DNA from: CAZPQN01 sp964588795
Lineage (GTDB): Bacteria > Fidelibacterota > UBA2242
Assembly: GCA_964588795.1 (NCBI GenBank)
Contig: CAZPQN010000007.1
Location: forward strand, 1 to 64,000
Length of the DNA: 64,000 nt
Direction of reading: 5' to 3'
Position numbers and translations under genes: made by a program. Position 1 is the first letter of the stretch; each line of letters opens with the position of its first letter. The notes under the pieces were generated by a model, which saw only the letters and a list, made by a program, of their open reading frames with translations, was not told where the DNA came from and did not search any database. Below, in pieces: positions 9,230-17,861 of the stretch.

Positions 9230-10429
9230 ATGTCGCAGGTCAAAATCTATCGTTATTCCGGGACGATTAAGCTTACCCTGTTCATTCTCGCCATCGGTCT
9301 GATATTTACGCTATTGATGCATACCCGCAATATCGTCGAGCGTTTGCGGCAGGATTCGGCTAACTTATTGCGGTTTTATGCCGATATCTACGCCAAAGCC
9401 GCGATGGATGAAAGCAGTCAGGATTTCAGTTTCGTCTTTGAGGAGATCATCCGCAAAATTAATATTCCGATGGTACTGTCGGAAAAAAGAGATGGTTTGC
9501 CGACTGCCTGGCGCGGCGTTGAGGTACCACCCGACCAGCATGATTCGCTATCGTACAAGCGCGTATTGCACATCATGCAGGACATGGATCGTGAAAACCA
9601 GCCGATACCGATCAAGTACGGCGATCGCGAGTTGCAGTACATTCACTATGGCGACACGAACATGATCTACCAGTTGCGTCGCTTACCATTCATTGAAATT
9701 TCAATCGTCGGTCTGTTCATTTTACTGGGCTACCTGGGATTTTCGGTGATTCGTGCCAGTGAAAAACGCTCGATTTGGGTGGGCATGGCTAAAGAAACTG
9801 CGCACCAGCTGGGGACGCCCCTGACGTCTCTGATGGGTTGGGTGGAACTGCTTAAAAGCGAACAGGGTGACAATAGCAACGTTCAGGAAATGGCACGCGA
9901 TCTCCAGCGCCTGGAAAAAGTCGCCAACCGCTTTTCCCAGATCGGTTCCAGACCCGTTTTAAAGCCGACCGCCCTGAATCCCGTGATCGCCGAAGCGGTC
10001 ACCTATTATCAAAGGCGCTTACCGCAGTTGGGTACCGGCATAAGTCTGTCGTTCCGGGCGAGTGAGGAATTTCAGGTATTGCTGAATGCGGATTTATTTG
10101 CCTGGGCACTGGAAAATTTAATCAAGAATGCCATTGATGCGGTCGATCCCCAAAATGGTCTGATTGAGGTCACTAGTCAATTGCCTGCCAACGGACGTTT
10201 TGTCGCTATTGATGTCATTGATAATGGCAAGGGCATTACCCGCCAGAATCGCAATAATATTTTCCGGCCAGGATTCAGCACGAAGTCGCGCGGCTGGGGC
10301 CTGGGCTTGAGTTTAGCGATGCGCATTGTGCGCGAATATCACCGTGGCAAGTTGTTTGTATTGTCGAGCCGCCCGCATGAAAAAACGATATTGCGGATTT
10401 TACTGCCGCATCCGTCCGAGCCGATTTAA
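9230..10429 (+). CDS. Sensor histidine kinase, no HAMP, orphan
   Basis: Membrane sensor kinase of 399 residues. One span lies near residues 12-30, a periplasmic domain of about 110 residues follows, then a second span (IEISIVGLFILLGYLGFSV). The dimerisation box starts directly after it with phospho-acceptor His192 in KETAHQLGTPLTSL, so there is no HAMP or PAS linker. The ATPase domain has NLIKNAIDA (N box), DNGKGI (G1) and GWGLGLSLA (G2). ATG 9230 is preferred to GTG 9221 because a CGGAG ribosome site at 9217-9221 is spaced 8 bp from it and would overlap the GTG. No response regulator is next to it. This layout is common as an orphan kinase in FCB genomes, from memory. Confidence 0.9.
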   Translation: MSQVKIYRYSGTIKLTLFILAIGLIFTLLMHTRNIVERLRQDSANLLRFYADIYAKAAMDESSQDFSFVFEEIIRKINIPMVLSEKRDGLPTAWRGVEVPPDQHDSLSYKRVLHIMQDMDRENQPIPIKYGDRELQYIHYGDTNMIYQLRRLPFIEISIVGLFILLGYLGFSVIRASEKRSIWVGMAKETAHQLGTPLTSLMGWVELLKSEQGDNSNVQEMARDLQRLEKVANRFSQIGSRPVLKPTALNPVIAEAVTYYQRRLPQLGTGISLSFRASEEFQVLLNADLFAWALENLIKNAIDAVDPQNGLIEVTSQLPANGRFVAIDVIDNGKGITRQNRNNIFRPGFSTKSRGWGLGLSLAMRIVREYHRGKLFVLSSRPHEKTILRILLPHPSEPI

Positions 10430-10494
10430 TAAAAGTTGAACAAAAGCACTGTGTCATTTAAATTAGCCGTCGTGATAGTTTTTCAGGTTTAAAA

Positions 10495-10956
10495 ATGTAT
10501 ATCCATAAAATTCTGACACCGGAACTGATTATTTACCCGTTGGAAGCCCGCACGCGCGACGAGGTTATTACGGCGTTGGTCGAACGACTCTACGAAGAGA
10601 AACTAATCACCAATCCCGACGCCACCCGACAAGCGGTAATTGACCGGGAAAACCTGATGACCACCGGTGTGGGGAAAGGGGTGGCCTTGCCGCATGGCAA
10701 ATCCGCGGATATTACGGAGGTTTTGGTCTCTGCGGGAGTGGCCGTCGAGGGCATCGATTTTCAGGCTGTTGATGCCCAGCCGGTACAGATCTTTGTATTA
10801 CTGTTGACCCCCGAACGTTATCCCAGCAAGCACCTGAAATTGCTTAGCAAGTTTTCGCGGATGCTCAATAATGCGCAGTGCCGGGATGAAATTCTGCAAG
10901 CGACTTCGTCTAAGGAAATTGCCCAGATACTCTATAAATATGACACCCAATCCTGA
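10495..10956 (+). CDS. PTS IIA (PtsN-type) domain protein
   Basis: A 153-residue single-domain EIIA of the fructose/nitrogen class. The phosphoryl-accepting His67 lies in ALPHGKS, and the family stretch RENLMTTGVGKGVALPH is complete. No EI, HPr or sugar-specific EIIB/EIIC gene is in the window, so a regulatory role like that of PtsN (EIIA-Ntr) is more likely than sugar uptake. It begins 65 bp after the histidine kinase and is 9 bp ahead of the DUF2007 gene, in a run that goes on to hisS. Confidence 0.85.
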   Translation: MYIHKILTPELIIYPLEARTRDEVITALVERLYEEKLITNPDATRQAVIDRENLMTTGVGKGVALPHGKSADITEVLVSAGVAVEGIDFQAVDAQPVQIFVLLLTPERYPSKHLKLLSKFSRMLNNAQCRDEILQATSSKEIAQILYKYDTQS

Positions 10957-10965
10957 CCACGACTG

Positions 10966-11358
10966 ATGCCGTTTTGTCCTGCTTGTCTTTTTGAGTTTGT
11001 CGAAGGAATTAAGGTCTGTCCTGACTGCGGTGTCGAGCTCGTAGAGCAGTTGCCTCCCCAGCAGGAAGCAGACGTTAAATGGACTCTTCTCGCCACCTTT
11101 TCCGATGTCGTCTATGCCGGAATGGTACGGGAAGCCTTGGAAAATTCGGGCATCCGGGTTGTGCAAAAAACCGATACCCTGCATTCGCTCTTTGCAATTC
11201 AGAGTACCGCCCTCGTCGGTTCGTTTGCCATACTGTACGTTGATCGGACACAATCCGATCCGGCGCGTGAAATTCTGCGCGCATTGACCACAGAAAAAAA
11301 CTCAACCGAAAATTCGCCATCCGTGAACGAGTCATCCGATGATTTATCAACGCGTTAA
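10966..11358 (+). CDS. Zinc-ribbon plus DUF2007 protein
   Basis: A 130-residue protein with an N-terminal zinc ribbon (Cys4, Cys7, Cys18, Cys21) followed by a DUF2007-type domain: WTLLATFSDVVYAGMVREALENSGI matches the pattern of that family, described as putative signal transducers with a PII-like fold. The C-terminal tail is polar and probably disordered. Its last 20 bp overlap the start of hisS in another frame, so the two are likely co-translated. The function of DUF2007 proteins is not known. Confidence 0.75.
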   Translation: MPFCPACLFEFVEGIKVCPDCGVELVEQLPPQQEADVKWTLLATFSDVVYAGMVREALENSGIRVVQKTDTLHSLFAIQSTALVGSFAILYVDRTQSDPAREILRALTTEKNSTENSPSVNESSDDLSTR

Positions 11359-12601
11359 GGGTACCCATGATATTCTGCCAGCGGAATCTGCAAAGTGGCA
11401 GTACCTTGAAAAATTTATCCGGGATTACCTGCACCGTAACAATTATCAGGAAATCCGCACCCCCGCTTTTGAGGTGACGGAATTATTCACCCGCAGTATC
11501 GGTACCGACACCGATGTAGTCGCCAAGGAGATGTACACTTTTTTTGACAAGGGGCAGACCAGCCTGACGCTCAAGCCGGAGCTCACCGCCCCGGTGATGC
11601 GTGCCTTTCTGCAGAATAATATGGAGCAGGTCGCGCCCTTGACCAAGGTTTATTACATAGATGCCCTGTTTCGTCAGGAGCGTCCCCAAAAAGGCCGCCT
11701 GCGTCAGTTTCATCAGTTTGGGTATGAAATTATTGGCTCAGCCTACCCTGAAACGGATGCCGAAGTGATACAGACGATTTATGAGCTTTACCGCGAGTTG
11801 GGTATAAGCGATTTGCAAGTCAGGATCAACAGTATCGGCAGTCGCTCCGCCCGTCAACGCTACCTTGAATTGTTAAAGCAGGCGCTCCAACCGCATGCTG
11901 CGGCGTTTTGTTCCACCTGCCGTGAGCGTCTGACACGCAATGTGCTGCGCCTGTTTGACTGCAAAGTCGCTTCCTGCCAGGCTCTACTTGATGCCCGGGC
12001 ACCATTTCTGATTGATCATTTGGACCAGCAGGACCGCGAACACTTTGCAGAAGTGTGCCGGTTGTTAGAAACAGTTCAGGTGCCCTACTTGCTCGATAAG
12101 AAGTTGGTTCGCGGTCTGGACTATTACTCCCGGACGACGTTCGAAATTACTTCCGGTCTGCTGGGAAGTCAGGACGCTTTGTGCGGCGGGGGACGTTACG
12201 ACTACCTGATTGCGGACTTGGGTGGTAAACCCACACCGGGAATTGGAGTCGCCTCCGGGATGGAGCGGGTGCTGTTAGTTCTTGAACAGCTTAAAGCATT
12301 TCCGGAGTCGCCATCTAATTTACTGTATCTGATCGCCTTGGGGGAAATGCCTCGTCAAGCGGGTTTCCAACTGCTGACGGCTCTGCGTAAGCAAGGTCTT
12401 TGCGTCGAGATGGATTTCCTGCGTCGCTCACTCAAAGCTCAACTGCGCGATGCCAGCCGGGCGCAGGCGCGCTGGGTCATTATTATGGGCGAGGATGAAT
12501 TGGCACGCGGGCAGGTAATCCTCAAACGGATGAGCGATGGCCAGCAGACGCCGTTGAACCTTCCCCAAGCCGCCGACGAAATTGCTCGTTTAGTTCAATG
12601 A
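11339..12601 (+). CDS. hisS: Histidine-tRNA ligase
   Basis: Charges tRNA-His with histidine. The 420-residue length is normal for a class II HisRS. Visible signatures are KGTHDILP at the N-terminus, motif 2 FRQERPQKGRLRQFHQFGYE, the HisA histidine-binding stretch LVRGLDYYSRTTFE, and motif 3 with GIGVASGMERV. The C-terminal anticodon-binding domain includes DFLRRSLKAQLRDASR and WVIIMGEDEL. The start at ATG 11339 gives the standard MIYQRVKGTHD opening even though it overlaps the previous gene by 20 bp. Confidence 0.97.
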   Translation: MIYQRVKGTHDILPAESAKWQYLEKFIRDYLHRNNYQEIRTPAFEVTELFTRSIGTDTDVVAKEMYTFFDKGQTSLTLKPELTAPVMRAFLQNNMEQVAPLTKVYYIDALFRQERPQKGRLRQFHQFGYEIIGSAYPETDAEVIQTIYELYRELGISDLQVRINSIGSRSARQRYLELLKQALQPHAAAFCSTCRERLTRNVLRLFDCKVASCQALLDARAPFLIDHLDQQDREHFAEVCRLLETVQVPYLLDKKLVRGLDYYSRTTFEITSGLLGSQDALCGGGRYDYLIADLGGKPTPGIGVASGMERVLLVLEQLKAFPESPSNLLYLIALGEMPRQAGFQLLTALRKQGLCVEMDFLRRSLKAQLRDASRAQARWVIIMGEDELARGQVILKRMSDGQQTPLNLPQAADEIARLVQ

Positions 12602-12655
12602 CCAGGCAATGAATTTAAACCAGTTGGTCGTGCCCATCAGCGCCTAACCTTCCCG

Positions 12656-14731
12656 ATGAGCTTTCTTAATCCCGCGGTACTGTTCTTATTGCCACTGGCC
12701 GCTTTGCCGCTGATCATTCATCTGATCGGGAGACGCCGCTATCAAATCATCAATTTCAGCAGTCTGCGCTTCCTGAAAAACATGCAAAACGACGTCATCC
12801 GTCGGCTGAGACTGCGCCAGATTTTACTCTTACTACTCAGGACGCTTCTGATTTTTCTGTTGATTTTCAGTTTTGCCCGTCCCTATCGGGCGGCCAAAGC
12901 GCCGGGTCTTTTTATCCGCAAAGGCACGGCGGTGTACGTTGTCATCGACAATTCTGCTTCGATGAACTTGGTGGCGCAAGGGCGCAGTCTGTTGGAACTC
13001 GGGACCGCAATGCTGCTTACGACCACCGCAGAGACCGAATTTCCGGTCATAGTAAAAGTACTGACCGCGACCAATCCGCGCCAATTCCTTTTTCAGGCGC
13101 CGGTCAGCGATATGAATCAGCTACGGCAGGCGCTCGCGACGGTGCCGAGAAGCGAGATGGCAGGTGACCTCACCGCAGCTCTGCACACGGTGATCAGCAC
13201 GATTAAAGCCGAACGCGAGTTTAATGCCGTAGTCTGGATGGTCAGCGACTGGCAGAAGAGCAATTGGAAAGGCGCAAAATTCAGCTTGGAACCGACTTAC
13301 CTGAGGGCGTTCCATGAGTACCACCTGCGGCTCTTCTTAATGCCCGTTTGGGTGGAAGCTACCAATTTTGCGGTCAGCGATTTGCACCTGAGCGGAGCGT
13401 TACCGGAACCTAATGCACCGGTTGCGATAGCTACCCAGATAGCCAACTGGGGGCCGCGTGCCCGTGAGTGTGGGGTGAGTTTGTTCGTTGAGCAGGAGCG
13501 CGCCGGACAAACCCTCATGAACCTGCCCGCTACCAGTAAAAAGCAAGTTCAGTTTGAGTTCCTCCCGTTGACAACTGGCAAACTGAGTGCCTACGTGCAA
13601 ATCGGCGACGATGACAATCACAGTGATAATCGACGCTACTGTATTGTCACAGTCCCGGAACAGGTACGCATCGCAGTGATCGGGAGAACGGCCAATGATA
13701 CCCGCTATCTGTTCAAGGCTTTATCGGCCGGTTTTGCGGAATCAGCTCAGGCGGAATATTTACCGCTGGGCGCTCTCGGTACGGTTGATTTAACTAAATA
13801 TGATTTATTAATTTTCAGCAACGTTGATGACTTACCGTCAGGAGCGCAGGCCTCTCTGACCAGCTATATTGAGCGCGGTAAGGGTATCTTGTTATGGTTG
13901 GGACCCGATTGTCAGGAAGAGACTTACAACCGCTACTGGGCAGAGAAATATGGTTTTCCCCGCTGGCACGGTCTACGCACCGCGGGAGGCTCTGCTTATC
14001 TTAAAATTGGGCGATACGATACGGAGCACCAACTTTTCAATACTCTGTGGTTGCCGGAAGCGAAGCCGGGCAGTTCGCCGCATTTCTTTACCATTCCAGG
14101 CATATTGACAGTGCGGAATCAAAAAGTATTGATGGCTTTTGACGACGGAACGCCTTTTATTGTTGAAGCAAATCGCGCTCTTCTTTTTGCCACTGGTTTA
14201 CATGAAAGTTGGTCTGACCTGCCGCTAACCGGATTTTTCCCCGCAATATTATCCCGTGCCGTACGCTACCTGGCCAATCTTAGTTTGGAAAAAACGGAGT
14301 ACGACGCGGGTGATTCGCTGCGGTTTGAACGACTAGTCGGCGCGCCCGATTCACGGGTGTGGGTTGAGACTCCCAGCGGTAAACGTTTTTATCCGGAATA
14401 TCGCTCACGTACGACGGATTACATATTCACCCAAACGACCGAAACCGGAGTCTATAATGTTTATCAGGGGGGCCGGATGATCCGACGCTTTGCGGTGAAT
14501 GTCCCGACAATCGAATGCGAAGGTGAGAGCTTTACGTCCGAAGACCTGAAAACATTAATCAGACAATCACCTGAGCGAATAGCAGTATTGACAGCCAGCC
14601 GCGATGGAAGCCTGGAACAAATGACCTTAAGCCATGAATTCAGTCTGTATTTGCTGGTCCTTGCCCTGATCACCGCCTTGGCCGAAACCTTTATCGGGCG
14701 GATTAATCGTGAGCTAAGTCTCTCCACATAG
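12656..14731 (+). CDS. BatA-like membrane protein with VWA domain
   Basis: A 691-residue protein that begins with the double-membrane N-terminal domain of the BatA family (FLNPAVLFLLPLAALPLIIHL, then RRYQIINFSSLRFLK and a second span near residues 62-77). A von Willebrand A domain follows, with the metal-site DNSASMN near residue 101. A long extracytoplasmic region and a C-terminal span (LYLLVLALITALAETFIG) complete it. Such proteins usually sit with a MoxR ATPase and a DUF58 protein in Bat operons; neither is seen here. The role is unknown, though linked to envelope stress or complex assembly in relatives. It ends directly against the hflX start. Confidence 0.82.
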   Translation: MSFLNPAVLFLLPLAALPLIIHLIGRRRYQIINFSSLRFLKNMQNDVIRRLRLRQILLLLLRTLLIFLLIFSFARPYRAAKAPGLFIRKGTAVYVVIDNSASMNLVAQGRSLLELGTAMLLTTTAETEFPVIVKVLTATNPRQFLFQAPVSDMNQLRQALATVPRSEMAGDLTAALHTVISTIKAEREFNAVVWMVSDWQKSNWKGAKFSLEPTYLRAFHEYHLRLFLMPVWVEATNFAVSDLHLSGALPEPNAPVAIATQIANWGPRARECGVSLFVEQERAGQTLMNLPATSKKQVQFEFLPLTTGKLSAYVQIGDDDNHSDNRRYCIVTVPEQVRIAVIGRTANDTRYLFKALSAGFAESAQAEYLPLGALGTVDLTKYDLLIFSNVDDLPSGAQASLTSYIERGKGILLWLGPDCQEETYNRYWAEKYGFPRWHGLRTAGGSAYLKIGRYDTEHQLFNTLWLPEAKPGSSPHFFTIPGILTVRNQKVLMAFDDGTPFIVEANRALLFATGLHESWSDLPLTGFFPAILSRAVRYLANLSLEKTEYDAGDSLRFERLVGAPDSRVWVETPSGKRFYPEYRSRTTDYIFTQTTETGVYNVYQGGRMIRRFAVNVPTIECEGESFTSEDLKTLIRQSPERIAVLTASRDGSLEQMTLSHEFSLYLLVLALITALAETFIGRINRELSLST

Positions 14732-16057
14732 ATGCGCCGCCCATTATTTTTAAAACAGCCTAACCCAAAAGTCACGCGTCCGCTTCAGGAACGTGTGCTG
14801 TTGATCGGACTGACGAGAACAGCGCAGAACCGTTCCGTTACCGCCGAACACCTGCAAGAACTGGAACAATTAGTGACGACAATCGGCTACGAAGTCGCCG
14901 CCGTGATGATCATACAACCTAAACGCTTCGAACCGGCGACAATGATCAGCAAAGGCAAAATTGATGAGATCGCCGAAATACTAATCAATCAGGCGATTGA
15001 CGAAATCGTTTTTGATGACGATCTGACGCCAACCCAGCTGCGCAATTTGCAGGAAATTTTCGACTGCGAAGTCCGCGACCGGAGTAGCGTTATCCTGGAG
15101 ATATTCGCCCGGCATGCGCGTACCAAGGAAGCCAAAACCCAGATCGAACTGGCGACATTAGAATATCTACTGCCTCGACTAACCCGACGCTGGACGCACC
15201 TGGAACGCCAGATCGGGGGCATTGGTGTTCGCGGCGGTGCCGGGGAAACTCAAATAGAAATGGATCGCCGGCTGGTTAAAACCCGCATCGCTAAACTTAA
15301 CGAGGCTTTGGAGGCTATCGAACGCGAACGACTCGTGCAGCGCAAAGGTCGTCGCGATTGTTTCCATATTGCCATTGTGGGTTATACCAATGCCGGCAAA
15401 TCCACTCTTCTGAATGTACTGACCGGAGCGGAGGTCAAGGTTGAAGACCAGCTTTTTGCAACACTGGATACAACCGTCCGGAAGTTGACGATGAACGGTT
15501 TCCAGAATTTACTATTGAGTGATACTATCGGTTTCATTCGCAAATTGCCCGCCGATCTGATCGCCTCCTTCCGGAGTACACTGCGGGAAATTCAGGAAGC
15601 CGACCTGATCCTGAAAGTGGCTGATCTCAGCTCGCCTTATTGCCTGGAACACCTGGATACGGTCGACGAGGTGCTCCATGAATTAGGTGTCATCACGAAA
15701 CCGATCATAGTGGTCTTTAACAAGATTGATTGTAGCGACGATCTGGCGTTAAAAAGAGCTAAAAGTCGTTTCCCGGAAGCAGTGTTTATTTCTGCCGCAC
15801 GCCAACTACGGCTGGATGATTTGCGGCAGGCGATTGTCAGAGTATTGGAGCAGGAAGGCATAAATTTACTGGTACGCCTGCCCCTGTCAGCGGCCAAGGC
15901 CATTGCCCTGGTACGCGACAATGCGCAGATCCGGGCTGAAACCTACATCAACGGCGAAGTATCATTCGAGCTGTTTTGTTATCGGCGGGTCTGGAACTGG
16001 CTGGCGCCCAAGCTCCGGGAATTCACTAAGGGACAGTACGATGCGGAGCATCCTTGA
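14732..16057 (+). CDS. hflX: GTPase HflX
   Basis: Ribosome-associated GTPase that splits stalled 70S ribosomes under stress in studied bacteria. The N-terminal HflX domain shows VLLIGL, PATMISKGKIDEI and DLTPTQLRNL, followed by the helical GGIGVRGGAGETQIE signature. The G domain has G1 GYTNAGKSTLLN, G3 DTIGFIRKLP and G4 NKID. Its 441 residues fit the usual size. ATG 14732 follows the preceding TAG with no gap, so coupling with the BatA-like gene is expected. Confidence 0.96.
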   Translation: MRRPLFLKQPNPKVTRPLQERVLLIGLTRTAQNRSVTAEHLQELEQLVTTIGYEVAAVMIIQPKRFEPATMISKGKIDEIAEILINQAIDEIVFDDDLTPTQLRNLQEIFDCEVRDRSSVILEIFARHARTKEAKTQIELATLEYLLPRLTRRWTHLERQIGGIGVRGGAGETQIEMDRRLVKTRIAKLNEALEAIERERLVQRKGRRDCFHIAIVGYTNAGKSTLLNVLTGAEVKVEDQLFATLDTTVRKLTMNGFQNLLLSDTIGFIRKLPADLIASFRSTLREIQEADLILKVADLSSPYCLEHLDTVDEVLHELGVITKPIIVVFNKIDCSDDLALKRAKSRFPEAVFISAARQLRLDDLRQAIVRVLEQEGINLLVRLPLSAAKAIALVRDNAQIRAETYINGEVSFELFCYRRVWNWLAPKLREFTKGQYDAEHP

Positions 16058-16088
16058 TCAAACCACGACCTCATTGTAAATTTTTTGT

Positions 16089-16937
16089 ATGAATAAAATG
16101 CATACCCAGCCTGCCTTTGCACTCCTGGGTGCCAGCCGGGTGGGACTGGCACTGGCCTGCCAGTTACACCGGATTGGGTGGCAACCGGTCTTACTTTGGA
16201 ATCACCGGCAGGCGGGCTTACGTCGCGCGGAAAACTGGATCAAATTTACTCAATCTACGACACGATTAGAGGATTTGCCTTTAGCCGTCAGGTGGATTAT
16301 TATCGCTGTGACCGATGATGCCATAGAGGACGTTGTAGCTGGGTTGAGCACCTTGAAGACGGAACTGCAGGGAAAGCGGATTATCCATGTTTCAGGATGG
16401 CATACCAGTCAGATTTTGGCTCCTCTGCGCGAAAAAGGAGCCCGTACCGGTTCCCTGCATCCCGTCGTGAGTATTCCGACCGTTGCTGAGGGCATCCGGA
16501 TTTTGAATAGCTGCATATATACTTGTGAAGGTAATCTGCGCAGGGAACTTGCCGGGCTCGTCGCCCAACTCGGTGGTAAACCCTTTTGTCTCAACCAGCG
16601 CCAAAAAAAATTCATCCATCTTGCGGCTGTACTGCTCAACAACTATAACGTGGTGCTGATCGAGGCTGTCAAACGTTTTGGCAACCGCTATCGCCTACTG
16701 CCCGATGCACTGGAGGCGATTCTTCAGCCCATCATGCGCCAGGCGGCGGCAACAGATTGGAGCAAATCACTGACCGAGACTCTGACTGGTCCGTTGCGCC
16801 GCGGTGACCAAAAGACCATTGAAGCCCACCGGCGAATGCTGAACGAGCATCCATCTATGCAGCGAGTTTACGAGGATTTTATCGGCTTAACAGTGGAATT
16901 GCTGGCCTTGAAAAAAAACCAACAAGCAGGTGAATAA
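16089..16937 (+). CDS. Rossmann/DUF2520 oxidoreductase-like protein
   Basis: A 282-residue protein with an N-terminal dinucleotide-binding fold (FALLGASRVGLALACQL; GxxRxG in place of GxGxxG) and a C-terminal helical DUF2520 domain resembling ketopantoate reductase and pyrroline-5-carboxylate reductase folds. The stretch IIAVTDDAIEDVV and the TGSLHPVVSI turn are typical of the family. The substrate is not known. In many genomes DUF2520 genes lie near pantothenate genes; none is seen here. ATG 16089 is used, although ATG 16098 is also possible. Confidence 0.78.
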   Translation: MNKMHTQPAFALLGASRVGLALACQLHRIGWQPVLLWNHRQAGLRRAENWIKFTQSTTRLEDLPLAVRWIIIAVTDDAIEDVVAGLSTLKTELQGKRIIHVSGWHTSQILAPLREKGARTGSLHPVVSIPTVAEGIRILNSCIYTCEGNLRRELAGLVAQLGGKPFCLNQRQKKFIHLAAVLLNNYNVVLIEAVKRFGNRYRLLPDALEAILQPIMRQAAATDWSKSLTETLTGPLRRGDQKTIEAHRRMLNEHPSMQRVYEDFIGLTVELLALKKNQQAGE

Positions 16938-17392
16938 TGATAAAAAGAGCTGGTCTGATTCTGTTGACGATTTTCGCGGTGTCCGTGAACTTAGCCCAGG
17001 AGAAAAAACTTTTCTGGGATGGCAACGACTGGGTGGCAATTGATCGGGTGACAGCCCAGAATCCGGAGTTCAATTTCTGGGTTAAAAATGCCTATCTCAG
17101 CGGTATGTTTGACAGTCGCTTGTTCTATCGGATCAAAGCGCTTGAATTGCAGCGGGATTTAGCCGATTCGCTGTTCAATGATCTGCTGGCACCGACGAGC
17201 AGTCGGCGTCTGATTCAGGGACTGGATGCTTTTTACCGCGATCTCCCTAATCGCTACCTGCCTGTACCCTGCGCCCTGATTGCCGCATTAATGATCCAGA
17301 ACGACGTACCCGCCGCAGAAATTAATCGCTATATTGAAAATAGCAAACGCTGGATCAATGATTTACTGTACAAATTACCGTCACCTCGGTGA
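16937..17392 (+). CDS. Small secreted protein, unknown
   Basis: A 151-residue protein with a clear signal peptide (MIKRAGLILLTIFAVSVNLAQ, cleavage likely after AQ). The mature part is mostly helical with several aromatic residues (FWDGNDW, FNFWVKNAY) and one Cys. I do not recognise the family. Its ATG shares the last base of the preceding TAA, so it is probably co-translated with the DUF2520 gene. Its stop codon lies inside an inverted repeat at the junction with the convergent gene. Confidence 0.65.
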   Translation: MIKRAGLILLTIFAVSVNLAQEKKLFWDGNDWVAIDRVTAQNPEFNFWVKNAYLSGMFDSRLFYRIKALELQRDLADSLFNDLLAPTSSRRLIQGLDAFYRDLPNRYLPVPCALIAALMIQNDVPAAEINRYIENSKRWINDLLYKLPSPR

Positions 17393-17395
17393 CGG
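17378..17395. terminator. Inverted repeat at convergent gene ends
   Basis: A perfect 7-bp stem (CCGTCAC / GTGACGG) with a CTCG loop lies exactly between two convergent genes and covers the stop codon of the + strand one. Neither side has a strong T-run, so it is at best a weak or factor-assisted bidirectional terminator. Confidence 0.4.
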
Positions 17396-17803
17396 CTATT
17401 CCTTGAGGATGAGCTCGCCGCAATTAGGGCAGATCAAGTAAATTTCCGGCTCGCCGAAGAAGCGCAGGTTGGTGACCCGAAACCGCACCGTGCCGGACAT
17501 GTTGGGGCGCTGAGTAATGATCACACTGCGGGCGGCGTTTTTTTCGGGTTTAAGCGGCACGTCGCTTTTCAGAACCACCGCCAAATCCTTTTTCTCGGTG
17601 ATCGAACCGGTTTTGTCGTAAATATCGAGAAAGCCGGCGATTTCACTGATGGATTTGTTGGATATGTTTTTCACTTCAACGGTGATCTTCAGCAGATGAT
17701 CGCCGAGGTCGCGAACCGTGATATCGGTTGTCTCCAGTACCTGCTGAGCCTGAGCGGAAAGGGCGGTACACAGGGCGATGGCTATCAAAATTTTCGGTTT
17801 CAT
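17396..17803 (-). CDS. Exported FxLYD-like protein, unknown role
   Basis: A 135-residue protein from ATG 17803; the alternative start at 17821 is less likely because GGGGAG lies just before 17803 at good spacing. A signal peptide (KPKILIAIALCTALSAQAQ) precedes a beta-rich domain with VEVKNISNKSI and a C-terminal CPNC pair. The pattern of a transport-and-secretion Ig-like fold with KNISNK resembles FxLYD-type domains, but this is a weak match by eye. It is transcribed away from hutH, with only 58 bp between the two starts, so the promoters must lie back to back. Confidence 0.6.
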   Translation of the reverse strand: MKPKILIAIALCTALSAQAQQVLETTDITVRDLGDHLLKITVEVKNISNKSISEIAGFLDIYDKTGSITEKKDLAVVLKSDVPLKPEKNAARSVIITQRPNMSGTVRFRVTNLRFFGEPEIYLICPNCGELILKE

Positions 17804-17861
17804 TTGACTCCCCACATACATTCGGCCAGAATATACATTACCAAACGGAAAGAGTCAAGAT

